From positions 1 to 64,000 of the forward strand of contig CAZJBS010000002.1 in NCBI GenBank assembly GCA_964544475.1: a DNA stretch of 64,000 nt, read 5' to 3'. Below, one piece after another: positions 37,359 to 45,937 of this stretch (its first letter is position 1; each line of letters starts with the position of its first letter). This DNA is from CAZJBS01 sp964544475. Its GTDB lineage: Bacteria; CLD3; SB21. The translations under genes were made by a program, and so were the position numbers. A model generated the notes under the pieces. The model was not told the origin of the DNA, made no database searches, and worked only from the letters and a program-made list of their open reading frames with translations.

Positions 37359-39401
37359 ATGAAGAAGAGTATTATGATGCTGAGCGTGCTGTCTGTCATG
37401 GCGGGCTGCGAAAAACCCAATGCGCCGAAAACCGAAAAGGAATTCAGGTACCTGACCGAACAATTTGCCGATCTCAAAACGGTTCGTTATCAGGTGCCGG
37501 GGTTTGATCAGCTGATGCCGAAACAAAAAGAGTTGATATACTATCTGTACCAGGCGGCGTTGAGCGGACGCGACATGTTTTGGGATCAGAATTATGCCAA
37601 CAACCTTGCCGTTCGCAGGACACTGGAAGCCGTGGTGAATAGTTACAAGGGCGACCGGACGACCGAGGCGTTCCAGCATTTCCTGCTCTACACCAAGCGC
37701 GTATGGTTTTCCAACGGTATTCACCATCACTATTCGAACTACAAGTTTGAATCCGGGTTTTCGAAAGAGACCTTTGCAGAACTCATCAAACAATCCCCGG
37801 AAGGCCGGTTTCCTCTTCGATCCGGCGAGTCGATCGATCAGCTGATTGCCCGTCTGACGCCGGTTCTGTTTGATCCGGCCATTGCGCCACTGAAGGTGAA
37901 TCTTGACCCAAAGGTCGACCTGATCGTTTCTTCTGCGAACAACAACTATGAAGGCGTCACGCAGAAGGAAGTTGAGAGTTTCTATGCAAAACTTGTGAAC
38001 AAGAAGGATCCGCAACCGGTCTGGCATGGACTCAATTCGAAGCTGGTCAAGGTAAACGGCGTCATCCAGGAACGAACATGGAAGGTTGGCGGGATGTACT
38101 CTCCGGCCATTGAAAAAATCGTCTATTGGCTGGAAAAAGCGGTGAACGTGGCTGAAAATGACCTGCAGAAAAAGACATGGCAGGCGCTGATTGACTACTA
38201 CAAGACCGGCGATCTGAAAAAATGGAACGAATACAATATTCTGTGGGTCTCGGACACGGAGTCTCGCGTGGATGTCGTCAATGGATTTGTCGAAGTGTAT
38301 GGCGATCCTCTGGGATTGCGTGGTCAGTACGAAGCGATCGTATCCTTCAAAGATATGGAAGCCTCCAAACGTATCGCCACCATTGGCAATGAAGCTCAAT
38401 GGTTTGAAGATCACTCGACGATCGACGACCAACACAAGAAGAAAAACGTGAAGGGCATTTCCGCCAAAGTCATCACCGTCGTGGTGGAGGCCGGTGACGC
38501 GTCACCAACCACGCCCATCGGAATCAATCTGCCGAATGCCAATTGGATTCGCCAGCATCACGGTTCGAAGTCGGTCAATCTCGGGAACATCATCGATGCG
38601 TACAATGAAGTCCAGCTGAAAAGCGGCGCGGCGGAGGAATTTTATTACTCCGCAGAAATAATTGACCGGTTGAAGACCTATGGCGCGCTGTCCGATAATT
38701 TACACACCGATATGCACGAAGTCATCGGTCACGCTTCGGGTCAAATCAATGAGGGGGTGGGCACGCCGAAAGAAACACTGAAGAGCTATGCCTCCACCAT
38801 CGAAGAAGCTCGCGCCGATCTGGTCGCACTGTACTTCAGCATGGATCAGAAATTGATCGATATCGGCGTCATGCCCAATCTTGATGCGGCCAAAGCTCAG
38901 TACGACCGGCAGGTAAGCAACGGTCTGATGATCCAGATGACCCGCCTCAAACTCGGTGAAGACATTCAGGAATCTCACATGCGCAACCGGCAACTGATCG
39001 CCAAATGGGTTTATGAAAAAGGCAAAGCCGACAATGTGATCGAAAAGAAAACCCGCGACGGCAGGACATTTTTCGTGATCAACGATTACCAAAAATTGCG
39101 CGGGCTGTTCGGTCAGTTGCTGAAGGAGACTCAGAGGATCACATCCGAGGGCGATTTTGCCGGCGCCCGCGATCTGGTCGAAACGTACGGGGTGAAAGTT
39201 GACCAGGAACTTCACAAAGAGATTCTTGAGCGTTATAAGAAACTCAACATCTCACCCTACGTGGGATTTATCAATCCTCGCCTGGTCCCAGTGATGGAGG
39301 GCGACAAGATTGTGGATGTGAAAGTGGAATATCCGGAGGATTTTACCGGCCAGATGCTGGTATATGCAAGGGAGTATTCATTCTTGCCCAACGAAAATTG
39401 A
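37359..39401 (+). CDS. Dipeptidyl-peptidase III family (M49) lipoprotein
   Basis: A 680-residue zinc peptidase. The signal ends in a lipobox (LSVMAGC), so it is probably lipid-anchored in the periplasm or outer membrane. The M49 zinc motif HEXXGH is present as HEVIGH at about 453-458, with the third ligand region EEARAD about 29 residues later. DPP III removes dipeptides from short peptides. ATG 37359 has GAGG seven bases upstream; an ATG 12 bases earlier is an alternative. Its position between the permeases of an export island suggests that it processes or degrades the exported or incoming peptides, which is an inference. Its 3' end overlaps a permease remnant. Confidence 0.9.
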   Translation: MKKSIMMLSVLSVMAGCEKPNAPKTEKEFRYLTEQFADLKTVRYQVPGFDQLMPKQKELIYYLYQAALSGRDMFWDQNYANNLAVRRTLEAVVNSYKGDRTTEAFQHFLLYTKRVWFSNGIHHHYSNYKFESGFSKETFAELIKQSPEGRFPLRSGESIDQLIARLTPVLFDPAIAPLKVNLDPKVDLIVSSANNNYEGVTQKEVESFYAKLVNKKDPQPVWHGLNSKLVKVNGVIQERTWKVGGMYSPAIEKIVYWLEKAVNVAENDLQKKTWQALIDYYKTGDLKKWNEYNILWVSDTESRVDVVNGFVEVYGDPLGLRGQYEAIVSFKDMEASKRIATIGNEAQWFEDHSTIDDQHKKKNVKGISAKVITVVVEAGDASPTTPIGINLPNANWIRQHHGSKSVNLGNIIDAYNEVQLKSGAAEEFYYSAEIIDRLKTYGALSDNLHTDMHEVIGHASGQINEGVGTPKETLKSYASTIEEARADLVALYFSMDQKLIDIGVMPNLDAAKAQYDRQVSNGLMIQMTRLKLGEDIQESHMRNRQLIAKWVYEKGKADNVIEKKTRDGRTFFVINDYQKLRGLFGQLLKETQRITSEGDFAGARDLVETYGVKVDQELHKEILERYKKLNISPYVGFINPRLVPVMEGDKIVDVKVEYPEDFTGQMLVYAREYSFLPNEN

Positions 39402-39420
39402 CCGGCGATTTGATTTGACG

Positions 39421-39786
39421 GTCTTTGCCCTGTTGGCAGTTTTCATAGCCTGTCCGGGACTGCTCCGATTGTCGGCCTTTATGGCTGAAGTCCGGACCAA
39501 AGAAATCGGCGTTCGCAAAGTGCTCGGGGCTTCATCGATGACCATCGTCCGGCTGATGTCCCAGGAATACATCAAACTGGTCACCGTGGCCAATCTTGTC
39601 GCCTGGCCTTTGGCGTATCTGATCATGACACGATGGTTGGAAACGTTTGCGTATCGGACGCACATGAATATTTCGATATTCGTCCTTTCGGATGCCGTTG
39701 CATTCATGATTGCTTTAGCGACGATTGCTTACCAGGCGTTGAGGGCGCCCGGCATGAATCCTGCGAAGGTTTTGAAATACGAGTAA
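39421..39786 (+). pseudogene. C-terminal remnant of an FtsX/MacB-type ABC permease
   Basis: About 120 codons match only the last FtsX core of the ABC permeases: a degraded first helix (FALLAVFIACPGLLRLSAF), the coupling motif TKEIGVRKVLGAS, two more helices and the ending NPAKVLKYE. The N-terminal 85 percent of the protein is absent. The open frame runs back to an ATG at 39364 inside the peptidase gene, so a 140-residue product is formally possible but has no ribosome site worth naming. I read it as the relic of a lost fifth permease whose 5' part was deleted at the junction with the peptidase gene. Confidence 0.8.
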
Positions 39787-39926
39787 GCATAGCGATCGCC
39801 ACTTTTTCACGCCTGCGGAGGCGGGTGTCTCCATGTTTATCAGGCCGCTTTCCCTCGTCGCATCCGGCCATGCCATCGCATTCCGACTATTCGAAAAATC
39901 CGTGGAGGAATACCCGGGACCCCCGT

Positions 39927-39940
39927 GTTCGAATTCGAAC
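39927..39940. promoter_or_regulatory. Second copy of the GTTCG-N4-CGAAC palindrome
   Basis: GTTCGAATTCGAAC is a perfect 14-base palindrome, 94 bases upstream of permease 3. The arms are the same five bases as in the element at 30255-30268. A nearby hairpin (GTATTGTT 39973-39980 with AACAATAC 39988-39995) lies between it and the gene. Together they suggest a controlled promoter for the second half of the ABC island. Confidence 0.5.
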
Positions 39941-40033
39941 AAATGATGCATCAACCCGGACACGTTTCGGCGGTATTGTTATGTAAAAACAATACATTAC
40001 GAATGGAATACAAATTGCGTTACCGTAAGCGCC

Positions 40034-42445
40034 ATGATTAAGAACTACTTCAAAACAACGATTCGCAATCTGCTAAAGCATAAGTCATTTTCGGCGATCA
40101 ATATTGCCGGACTTTCAGTCGGTCTTGCGGGCTGTCTCATCATCATGCGCTACGTGATTCTGGAGCTGAGTTACGACCAATTTCACACGAAAGCCGCACG
40201 TTCTTATCGTATGGTCTTGTCCGGCCGGCTGAATGACAATGATATCGAGTTCCCAAAAGTCCCCGCCCCCATGGCCGCCAAATTGATGGCAGAATTTCCT
40301 GAAGTGGAAACCGCGGCTCGGTTGCGTTTGCTGGGCAATTATACCGTGCGTTACGGCGACAGGGTATTCAATGAAAAGAAATTTTTCTATGCCGATTCGA
40401 CTATCTTTGATGTTTTGACGATCGGATGGCTCAAAGGCGATCAAAAAACGTCACTCACGCGTCCGAACACGGTCGTCATCACCGAGGAAATGGCGCGAAA
40501 ATACTTTGGCAACGATGATCCTGTGGGCAAGTCCGTCAAAGTCGACGGACGTCATCTTTTCGAAATCACGGGCGTGTGCCGCCCGCTGCCGCGTAACTCG
40601 CATGTGCATTTTGATTTTCTCGCCTCGATGACGACGTACGAAGACAGCCGCAATACCGAATGGCTGAGCAACAACTATACGACGTATGTTGTGCTTCGCG
40701 ATCCGACAATGCTGGAGGGCTTCCTGGCAAAACTTGACGTCGTTTTGAGACCCCTGGTCTCCCAGCAAATGCAGCGATTGATTGGCGCGACACTCGAGCA
40801 ATTTGAAGCCGGCGGCGGTCGCTACGGCTACTACGCCCAGCCGATCACGGACATCCATCTGCATTCCCATCTGAATGACGAAATTGAGCCCAACGGCCAT
40901 ATCGCCTACGTCTACATATTCTCCGTCGTGGCGTTTTTCATCCTGATCATCGCCTGTGTCAATTTTATGAATCTGACCACGGCGCGGTCGGCTGGCCGTG
41001 CCAAGGAAGTGGGCGTTCGCAAGGCCTTGGGATCTCATCAAAGCCAGCTCATCCATCAATTCCTTCTTGAATCGGTCTTATTAAGTCTGATCGCCATGAT
41101 CCTTGCCGTGGGTCTCGTCGAAATCGCTTTGCCTTTTGTGGCGACCATAGCCGGGCAGGAATTGTCCATCGATTATCTGGCCCATCCAATGATCATCCCC
41201 TCCATGGTCCTCATGGTCGTAGCCGTCGGGCTTTTGGCGGGAAGTTATCCGTCGTTGGTCTTGTCCGGCATGAAAACGGCGACGGTACTCAAAGGCGAAC
41301 CGGGATCCGTGGTCCGGCACGGATGGCTTCGAAGCGGTCTGGTCGTATTTCAGTTCGCCATCTCAAGTGCGTTGATTATCGGCACAACGGTGGTTTTTAA
41401 CCAACTGAACTACATGGGCACCAAAGAGCTCGGATTCAACAAGGATCAGGTGTTGGTCGTCCAAAACCTTTGGTTGTTGTCACATGACAAAGCGAAGGTA
41501 TTCCGTCATGCCGTGGACCGGCTTTCCGGCGTATCATCCGTGTCCATGACGTCGGGAATTCCCGGATCAGATATCGGCAATTCCGGCTACCTCAAAGAAG
41601 GCGGTGAGCAAAGCGACCCGAAGTTGCTTTGGAACATACGTATCGATGCAGCCTTTATCCCAACCATGGATATTCGAATGGCTCAGGGCCGCAATTTCTC
41701 GCCGGAGTTTGTGACCGACTCGCAGGCCGTTCTTATCAATGAAACCGCGGCCGGACTTCTTGGTTTGCGTGAGCCTCTCGGAAAACGAATCATTGGATTT
41801 CCGGACAACAAGCCGGCGCCTTATGAAATCATAGGTGTGATCAAGGACTTTCATTTTCAGTCTCTTCATCAGTCCATCCAACCGATGGTGATGCATCTCG
41901 CTGCAACAAGAGAATATTTGTGCATCCGTCTCCTTGGCGGTTCGATTCCGGAGACGATTCAGCGGGTCGAGTCGGCCTGGGCGGACATCAGCGGCGGTGA
42001 GCCTTTCGTTTATTCATTTCTGGACAATGATCTCGACGCGCTCTACCGTGCCGAAACGAACATCGGCAGGATGTTTGCGGTGTTTGCTGCTCTTGCCATA
42101 TGCATCGCGTGCCTTGGACTGCTGGGTTTGGCAGCCTATACCGCACAACAGAGGACCAAGGAAATCGGTGTGAGAAAGGTCATGGGAGCCACCGTGCCCG
42201 GTATCATGGGACTGCTGACCAGGGAATTCATCAGGTATGTGGTCATCGCCAATCTGATTGCGTGGCCACTGGCTTACTTTGCTATGAATCGATGGCTGGA
42301 AGGATTCGCGTATCGAATTGACATCGGACCTGGAACCTTTCTGCTGGCAGGCGCTCTGGCCTTGTCGGTTGCCCTGCTCACTGTGGGCTGGCAGGCTTTC
42401 AGGGCCGCCCGTATGAACCCCGTTGAAAGTTTGCGTTATGAATAA
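40034..42445 (+). CDS. FtsX/MacB-type ABC permease 3
   Basis: An 803-residue two-module permease. The N-terminal part reads MIKNYFKTTIRNLLKHKSF with helix INIAGLSVGLAGCLIIM; the first FtsX core has AKEVGVRKALGSHQSQLI and the second TKEIGVRKVMGATVPGIM, and the protein ends NPVESLRYE. The periplasmic domains contain the usual FGNDDPVGKSV and PLGKRIIGFPD motifs. ATG 40034 begins the conserved N-terminus. The 247 bases upstream contain a palindrome and a hairpin and no gene, so this permease probably has its own promoter. Confidence 0.93.
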   Translation: MIKNYFKTTIRNLLKHKSFSAINIAGLSVGLAGCLIIMRYVILELSYDQFHTKAARSYRMVLSGRLNDNDIEFPKVPAPMAAKLMAEFPEVETAARLRLLGNYTVRYGDRVFNEKKFFYADSTIFDVLTIGWLKGDQKTSLTRPNTVVITEEMARKYFGNDDPVGKSVKVDGRHLFEITGVCRPLPRNSHVHFDFLASMTTYEDSRNTEWLSNNYTTYVVLRDPTMLEGFLAKLDVVLRPLVSQQMQRLIGATLEQFEAGGGRYGYYAQPITDIHLHSHLNDEIEPNGHIAYVYIFSVVAFFILIIACVNFMNLTTARSAGRAKEVGVRKALGSHQSQLIHQFLLESVLLSLIAMILAVGLVEIALPFVATIAGQELSIDYLAHPMIIPSMVLMVVAVGLLAGSYPSLVLSGMKTATVLKGEPGSVVRHGWLRSGLVVFQFAISSALIIGTTVVFNQLNYMGTKELGFNKDQVLVVQNLWLLSHDKAKVFRHAVDRLSGVSSVSMTSGIPGSDIGNSGYLKEGGEQSDPKLLWNIRIDAAFIPTMDIRMAQGRNFSPEFVTDSQAVLINETAAGLLGLREPLGKRIIGFPDNKPAPYEIIGVIKDFHFQSLHQSIQPMVMHLAATREYLCIRLLGGSIPETIQRVESAWADISGGEPFVYSFLDNDLDALYRAETNIGRMFAVFAALAICIACLGLLGLAAYTAQQRTKEIGVRKVMGATVPGIMGLLTREFIRYVVIANLIAWPLAYFAMNRWLEGFAYRIDIGPGTFLLAGALALSVALLTVGWQAFRAARMNPVESLRYE

Positions 42446-42496
42446 GGCGGCGAAGGCTCGGGTTCGATAAATCCAGCGCATTAACCGGAGACGTTT

Positions 42497-44851
42497 GTGA
42501 TAAAGCATCGTATCAAGATCGCTTTTCGCCATTTGTGGCGAAACAGGACGTATTCATTCATTAATATCGTCGGTCTGGCGGTCGGCCTGGCTTGCTCCAT
42601 CATGATCCTTCTGATGATCGTTGACGAGCTGAGTTTTGATCGGTTTCAAAAATATCGAGATCGTATTGGACGTATCGTTGAAGATCAATCGTATCCAGGG
42701 GGTGACGTTTTCCAGACCCCGCAAACGCCTCCGCCGTTGGCGGAGACCCTTCGCCGCGAATATCCGGAGGTCGAACAGTCGTGCCGGGTGGGCTTTGCTT
42801 ATCAAAAAGTTCTATTTGATTATTCCGGCAAGAGATTCTACGAAGAAAACGGCCTTTATGTCGACCCATCCTTCTTTGATATCTTCTCATTCGAACTGAA
42901 AGAAGGCAATCCGTCATCGGCCCTCCGTGAACCCCACTCGATTCTGATCACCGAACGACTCGCTGAGAAGTATTTTGGCCGCGAAAATGCTCTTGGCGAA
43001 ACCATCCGGCTGAGCAGCCAGCATGATTTTAAGGTTACCGGCGTTGTGACCAATCCGCCACGCCAGTCCCACCTGAGTTTTGATTTTCTTATTCCGTTCG
43101 AATTCCAGAAATCCAATCGCAACCTGACCGAGTGGGGTTCGAATTGGCATCGGACGTACATTCTGCTAAAGCCGGGTGCCGACATCGGCGCTCTGTCTGA
43201 AAAGATCAAGGGCGTCATCAAGAAGAACCATTCCGGTTCGATCACGGATCTCTGGATTCAGCCCATGAACAATATCTACCTCCACACGGCCTTCAACGGG
43301 GCGACACCCAAGATAACGTACGTCTATATCCTGTCGGCGATCGCCCTTTTGGTGCTCCTGATCGCGTGTATCAATTTCATGAATCTATCCACCGCCCGGT
43401 CCATGAAGCGATCGCGGGAAGTCGGATTACAAAAGGTCGTGGGCGCCCAACGCATGCAATTGGTGCGTCAGTTTCTGGGCGAAGCGGTCCTGATGGCTCT
43501 GCTCTCTGCGGTCATCGCCTTATTTCTGATCGAAGGATTCATGCCGTTCTTCAACAGCCTGACCGGTAAACAACTTTCGTTGGGTCAAATGGATGCTGGT
43601 TTGGTGATGGTGATCGCAGGCATTGTGCTCGGCACCGGACTTCTGGCAGGCTTGTATCCTGCGTTCATTCTGTCGGCATTTCGCCCGGTGGAAGTCCTGA
43701 AAGGGGATGTTCACTCCGGGAAGCAAGGTTCGAGATTCCGGCGCGGCCTGGTGATCGTTCAATTCACCATGTCGGCCATCCTGATGATCAACACCATGGT
43801 CGTTTACCAGCAACTGGAGTTTATTCGAAACAAGCCATTAGGTTTCGAAAAAGAGAGCTTGTTGAGCGTTCCCCTGCGAGGCTCAATGCACAAATCGTAT
43901 GATCGACTGAAATCAGAATGGCTGCAAAACCCCGGGGTGGTTGCCATTTCGGCCGCTCAGGATGACATCACCAATTACGGTTCCAGCACATGGGACGTCA
44001 GTTGGAAAGAAAAACTGCCGGGGGACCGCATACTTACGACGGTCACGGCCGTGGATTACGACTATCTGACGACTCTGGGTATCAAACTCGCCGCCGGTCG
44101 GACGTTTTCACGAGATTACCCTTCCGATACAACAAGCGTCGTCATCAATCAAAGGGCCGCGAAAGCGATGGGATTTGAGGATCCGGTCGGGCAGGTGTTG
44201 GATTTCTGGGGCAGCAAGTGGACGGTCATCGGGATGGTCGAAGATTATCACTTCGAATCCGTGCACGTTGCCATTCCACCGCTCATCCTGGGTTTGGGGT
44301 CTGACCATTCTGCTTTTCATACAGCGCATCTGAAATTACGTTCCGATCAAATGGCCGGCACGATGAGGACGCTTGAACAAACATGGCAGCGACTCGCTCC
44401 TGAATATCCTTTTGAATATTCCTTCTTGGACGAAGATCTCGACCGGATGTACAAAGGCGAACAGCGGTTGTCGAAAATATTTGCCTCGTTTGCGGTTTTG
44501 GCCATCCTGATATCGTGTCTCGGCCTCTTTGGACTGTCCGCGTACACGACCGAGCAGCGGTTCAAAGAAATCGGCGTACGCAAGGTCCTTGGCGCCTCGG
44601 TCTCTTCGGTGACCTTTCTGCTGAGCCGTCAATTTCTTGGCCCCGTCCTCGTTGCTGTCGTGCTGGCCTGTCCGTTCGGGTATGGGCTCATGCGGATGTG
44701 GTTGGACCAATTCGCATACCGGACGGAGTTTCCTTTCCTTATGCTGGGTGGCGTTGCCCTGGGTGCGGTGGTTATTGCCATGGCTACGGTAGGTTATCAG
44801 GCCATTCGGGCGGCCGTTGGCAACCCGATAGATGCCTTGCGATATGAATAG
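42497..44851 (+). CDS. FtsX/MacB-type ABC permease 4
   Basis: A 784-residue two-module permease starting at GTG 42497, with a CCGGAG ribosome site at 42485-42490. Helix FINIVGLAVGLACSIMILLM is followed by the first MacB_PCD domain, an FtsX core with SREVGLQKVVGAQRMQLV, a second periplasmic domain and a second core with FKEIGVRKVLGASVSSVT; it ends NPIDALRYE. It lies 51 bases after permease 3 and 24 bases before a small unknown gene and then a second ATPase, so all four are probably one transcript. Probable partner: the ATPase at 45199-45882. Confidence 0.93.
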   Translation: MIKHRIKIAFRHLWRNRTYSFINIVGLAVGLACSIMILLMIVDELSFDRFQKYRDRIGRIVEDQSYPGGDVFQTPQTPPPLAETLRREYPEVEQSCRVGFAYQKVLFDYSGKRFYEENGLYVDPSFFDIFSFELKEGNPSSALREPHSILITERLAEKYFGRENALGETIRLSSQHDFKVTGVVTNPPRQSHLSFDFLIPFEFQKSNRNLTEWGSNWHRTYILLKPGADIGALSEKIKGVIKKNHSGSITDLWIQPMNNIYLHTAFNGATPKITYVYILSAIALLVLLIACINFMNLSTARSMKRSREVGLQKVVGAQRMQLVRQFLGEAVLMALLSAVIALFLIEGFMPFFNSLTGKQLSLGQMDAGLVMVIAGIVLGTGLLAGLYPAFILSAFRPVEVLKGDVHSGKQGSRFRRGLVIVQFTMSAILMINTMVVYQQLEFIRNKPLGFEKESLLSVPLRGSMHKSYDRLKSEWLQNPGVVAISAAQDDITNYGSSTWDVSWKEKLPGDRILTTVTAVDYDYLTTLGIKLAAGRTFSRDYPSDTTSVVINQRAAKAMGFEDPVGQVLDFWGSKWTVIGMVEDYHFESVHVAIPPLILGLGSDHSAFHTAHLKLRSDQMAGTMRTLEQTWQRLAPEYPFEYSFLDEDLDRMYKGEQRLSKIFASFAVLAILISCLGLFGLSAYTTEQRFKEIGVRKVLGASVSSVTFLLSRQFLGPVLVAVVLACPFGYGLMRMWLDQFAYRTEFPFLMLGGVALGAVVIAMATVGYQAIRAAVGNPIDALRYE

Positions 44852-44875
44852 CTGTTCAAAACAAAAGGAATATCC

Positions 44876-45157
44876 ATGGCCGAGATCGTCATCAATATTC
44901 CGGAAATGAAAGCCGGCGACCGCATTGAGGTCGAGGCGCGTGTCAATGGTCAAAGAAGAACGTACCACTATCGGGTGGAGATTTTCGCATGGGACTCATG
45001 CGCAGGAAAGTATGTCGACCGTGCGCATTGTCTGGAAGATATGATCGCTCATTACGAACCGGGATGGAGACTTCAGCAAATCGGTTCTGCGACCGAAAAA
45101 ACCGTACAGGTTCTTTTCAAAGAAGTGGAGGGCGGCTTCTCGGGCGGTTCGGCGTAG
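44876..45157 (+). CDS. Small unknown protein within the ABC island
   Basis: A 93-residue soluble protein with no signal peptide. The N-terminal part is strand-rich (AEIVINIPEMKAGDRIEVEARVNG), the middle contains two cysteines (DSCAGKYVDRAHCLED), and the end is hydrophobic then glycine-rich (VQVLFKEVEGGFSGGSA). An AGGA ribosome site lies just before ATG 44876. I recognise no family. Its tight placement between permease 4 and an ATPase, on the same strand, suggests a role with this transporter, for example as a regulator or a chaperone for the substrate. Confidence 0.6.
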   Translation: MAEIVINIPEMKAGDRIEVEARVNGQRRTYHYRVEIFAWDSCAGKYVDRAHCLEDMIAHYEPGWRLQQIGSATEKTVQVLFKEVEGGFSGGSA

Positions 45158-45198
45158 TTCCGGGCTCTGGCAGACATGGCTATTACAGGAGAGAAGGA

Positions 45199-45882
45199 AT
45201 GATTCGATGTGAAAAAATTTTGAAATTCTATGAGACGGGCTCCATCAAGACCTGGGTGCTCCGCGACATAACCATGGACATCAACCAGGGGGAATTTGTA
45301 TCCATTATGGGGCCGTCCGGTTCCGGAAAGTCCACCCTGCTCCACATACTTGGGTTGCTCGACGATCCGTCCGGTGGCGAATATTTTTTCAGCAAACAAC
45401 CGGTTCATGCGTTGAAAGAAAAACAGCGAAGTGAATTGCATAAGAACAACATCGGCTTCGTTTTTCAAAGCTATCATTTGATCGACGAACTGACGGTGTA
45501 TGAGAATATTGAAACCCCGTTGCTTTACCAGAAAATCAATGCGTCAGATCGCAAGAGTCTGGTGTGCGACATTCTGGACCGTTTCAATATAGTGGGGAAG
45601 AAGGATCTTTTTCCGAGTCAGTTATCCGGCGGTCAGCAACAGCTGGTGGGTATCGCCCGGGCGGTCGTTACGAAGCCAAAAGTGATTCTGGCGGACGAGC
45701 CGACGGGGAATCTCAATTCGGCCCAGGGCGAAGAGATTATGGAACTCTTCAGAAAACTGAATGAGGAGGGCACGACCATTGTCCAGGCGACCCATTCAGA
45801 AAAAAATGCCGCCTATGGTCGGCGGGTGATCCATCTGCTCGACGGCTGGATCGAACGTACGGAAGAGAAAGCCGGCGCCTGA
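45199..45882 (+). CDS. Second MacB/LolD-type ABC transporter ATPase
   Basis: A 227-residue ATPase with Walker A GPSGSGKST (38-46), signature LSGGQQQL (142-149), Walker B VILADEPT (162-169) and the switch histidine in ATHSEKN. The arginine that normally ends the extended signature (QQQRV) is replaced by Leu149, a change that may alter interaction with the permease or nucleotide but does not remove the core motif. I chose ATG 45199, with a GGAGAGAAGG ribosome site; a longer open stretch from 44989 overlaps the preceding gene. It closes the island ahead of a strong terminator and probably drives permeases 3 and 4. Confidence 0.95.
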   Translation: MIRCEKILKFYETGSIKTWVLRDITMDINQGEFVSIMGPSGSGKSTLLHILGLLDDPSGGEYFFSKQPVHALKEKQRSELHKNNIGFVFQSYHLIDELTVYENIETPLLYQKINASDRKSLVCDILDRFNIVGKKDLFPSQLSGGQQQLVGIARAVVTKPKVILADEPTGNLNSAQGEEIMELFRKLNEEGTTIVQATHSEKNAAYGRRVIHLLDGWIERTEEKAGA

Positions 45883-45896
45883 AAGCACGTACAAAG

Positions 45897-45925
45897 AAAA
45901 AGCCGGAACGGGATTCCGGCTTTTT
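45897..45925. terminator. Bidirectional terminator closing the ABC island
   Basis: AAAAAGCCGGAA (45897-45908) pairs with TTCCGGCTTTTT (45914-45925) around a CGGGA loop. The stem is GC-rich with T-runs on both strands. It serves the ABC island on the plus strand and the convergent M16 peptidase gene on the minus strand. Confidence 0.92.
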
Positions 45926-45937
45926 CGTGTTGATCCT

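Noticed and set aside
39927..39940. T-loop of a tRNA gene (GTTCGAAT)
   Set aside because: No acceptor stem, D-arm or anticodon arm could be folded around it; the motif is part of a perfect palindrome.
45073..45477. Minus-strand open frame over the second ATPase
   Set aside because: The plus-strand frame carries intact ABC motifs; the opposite frame is a shadow.
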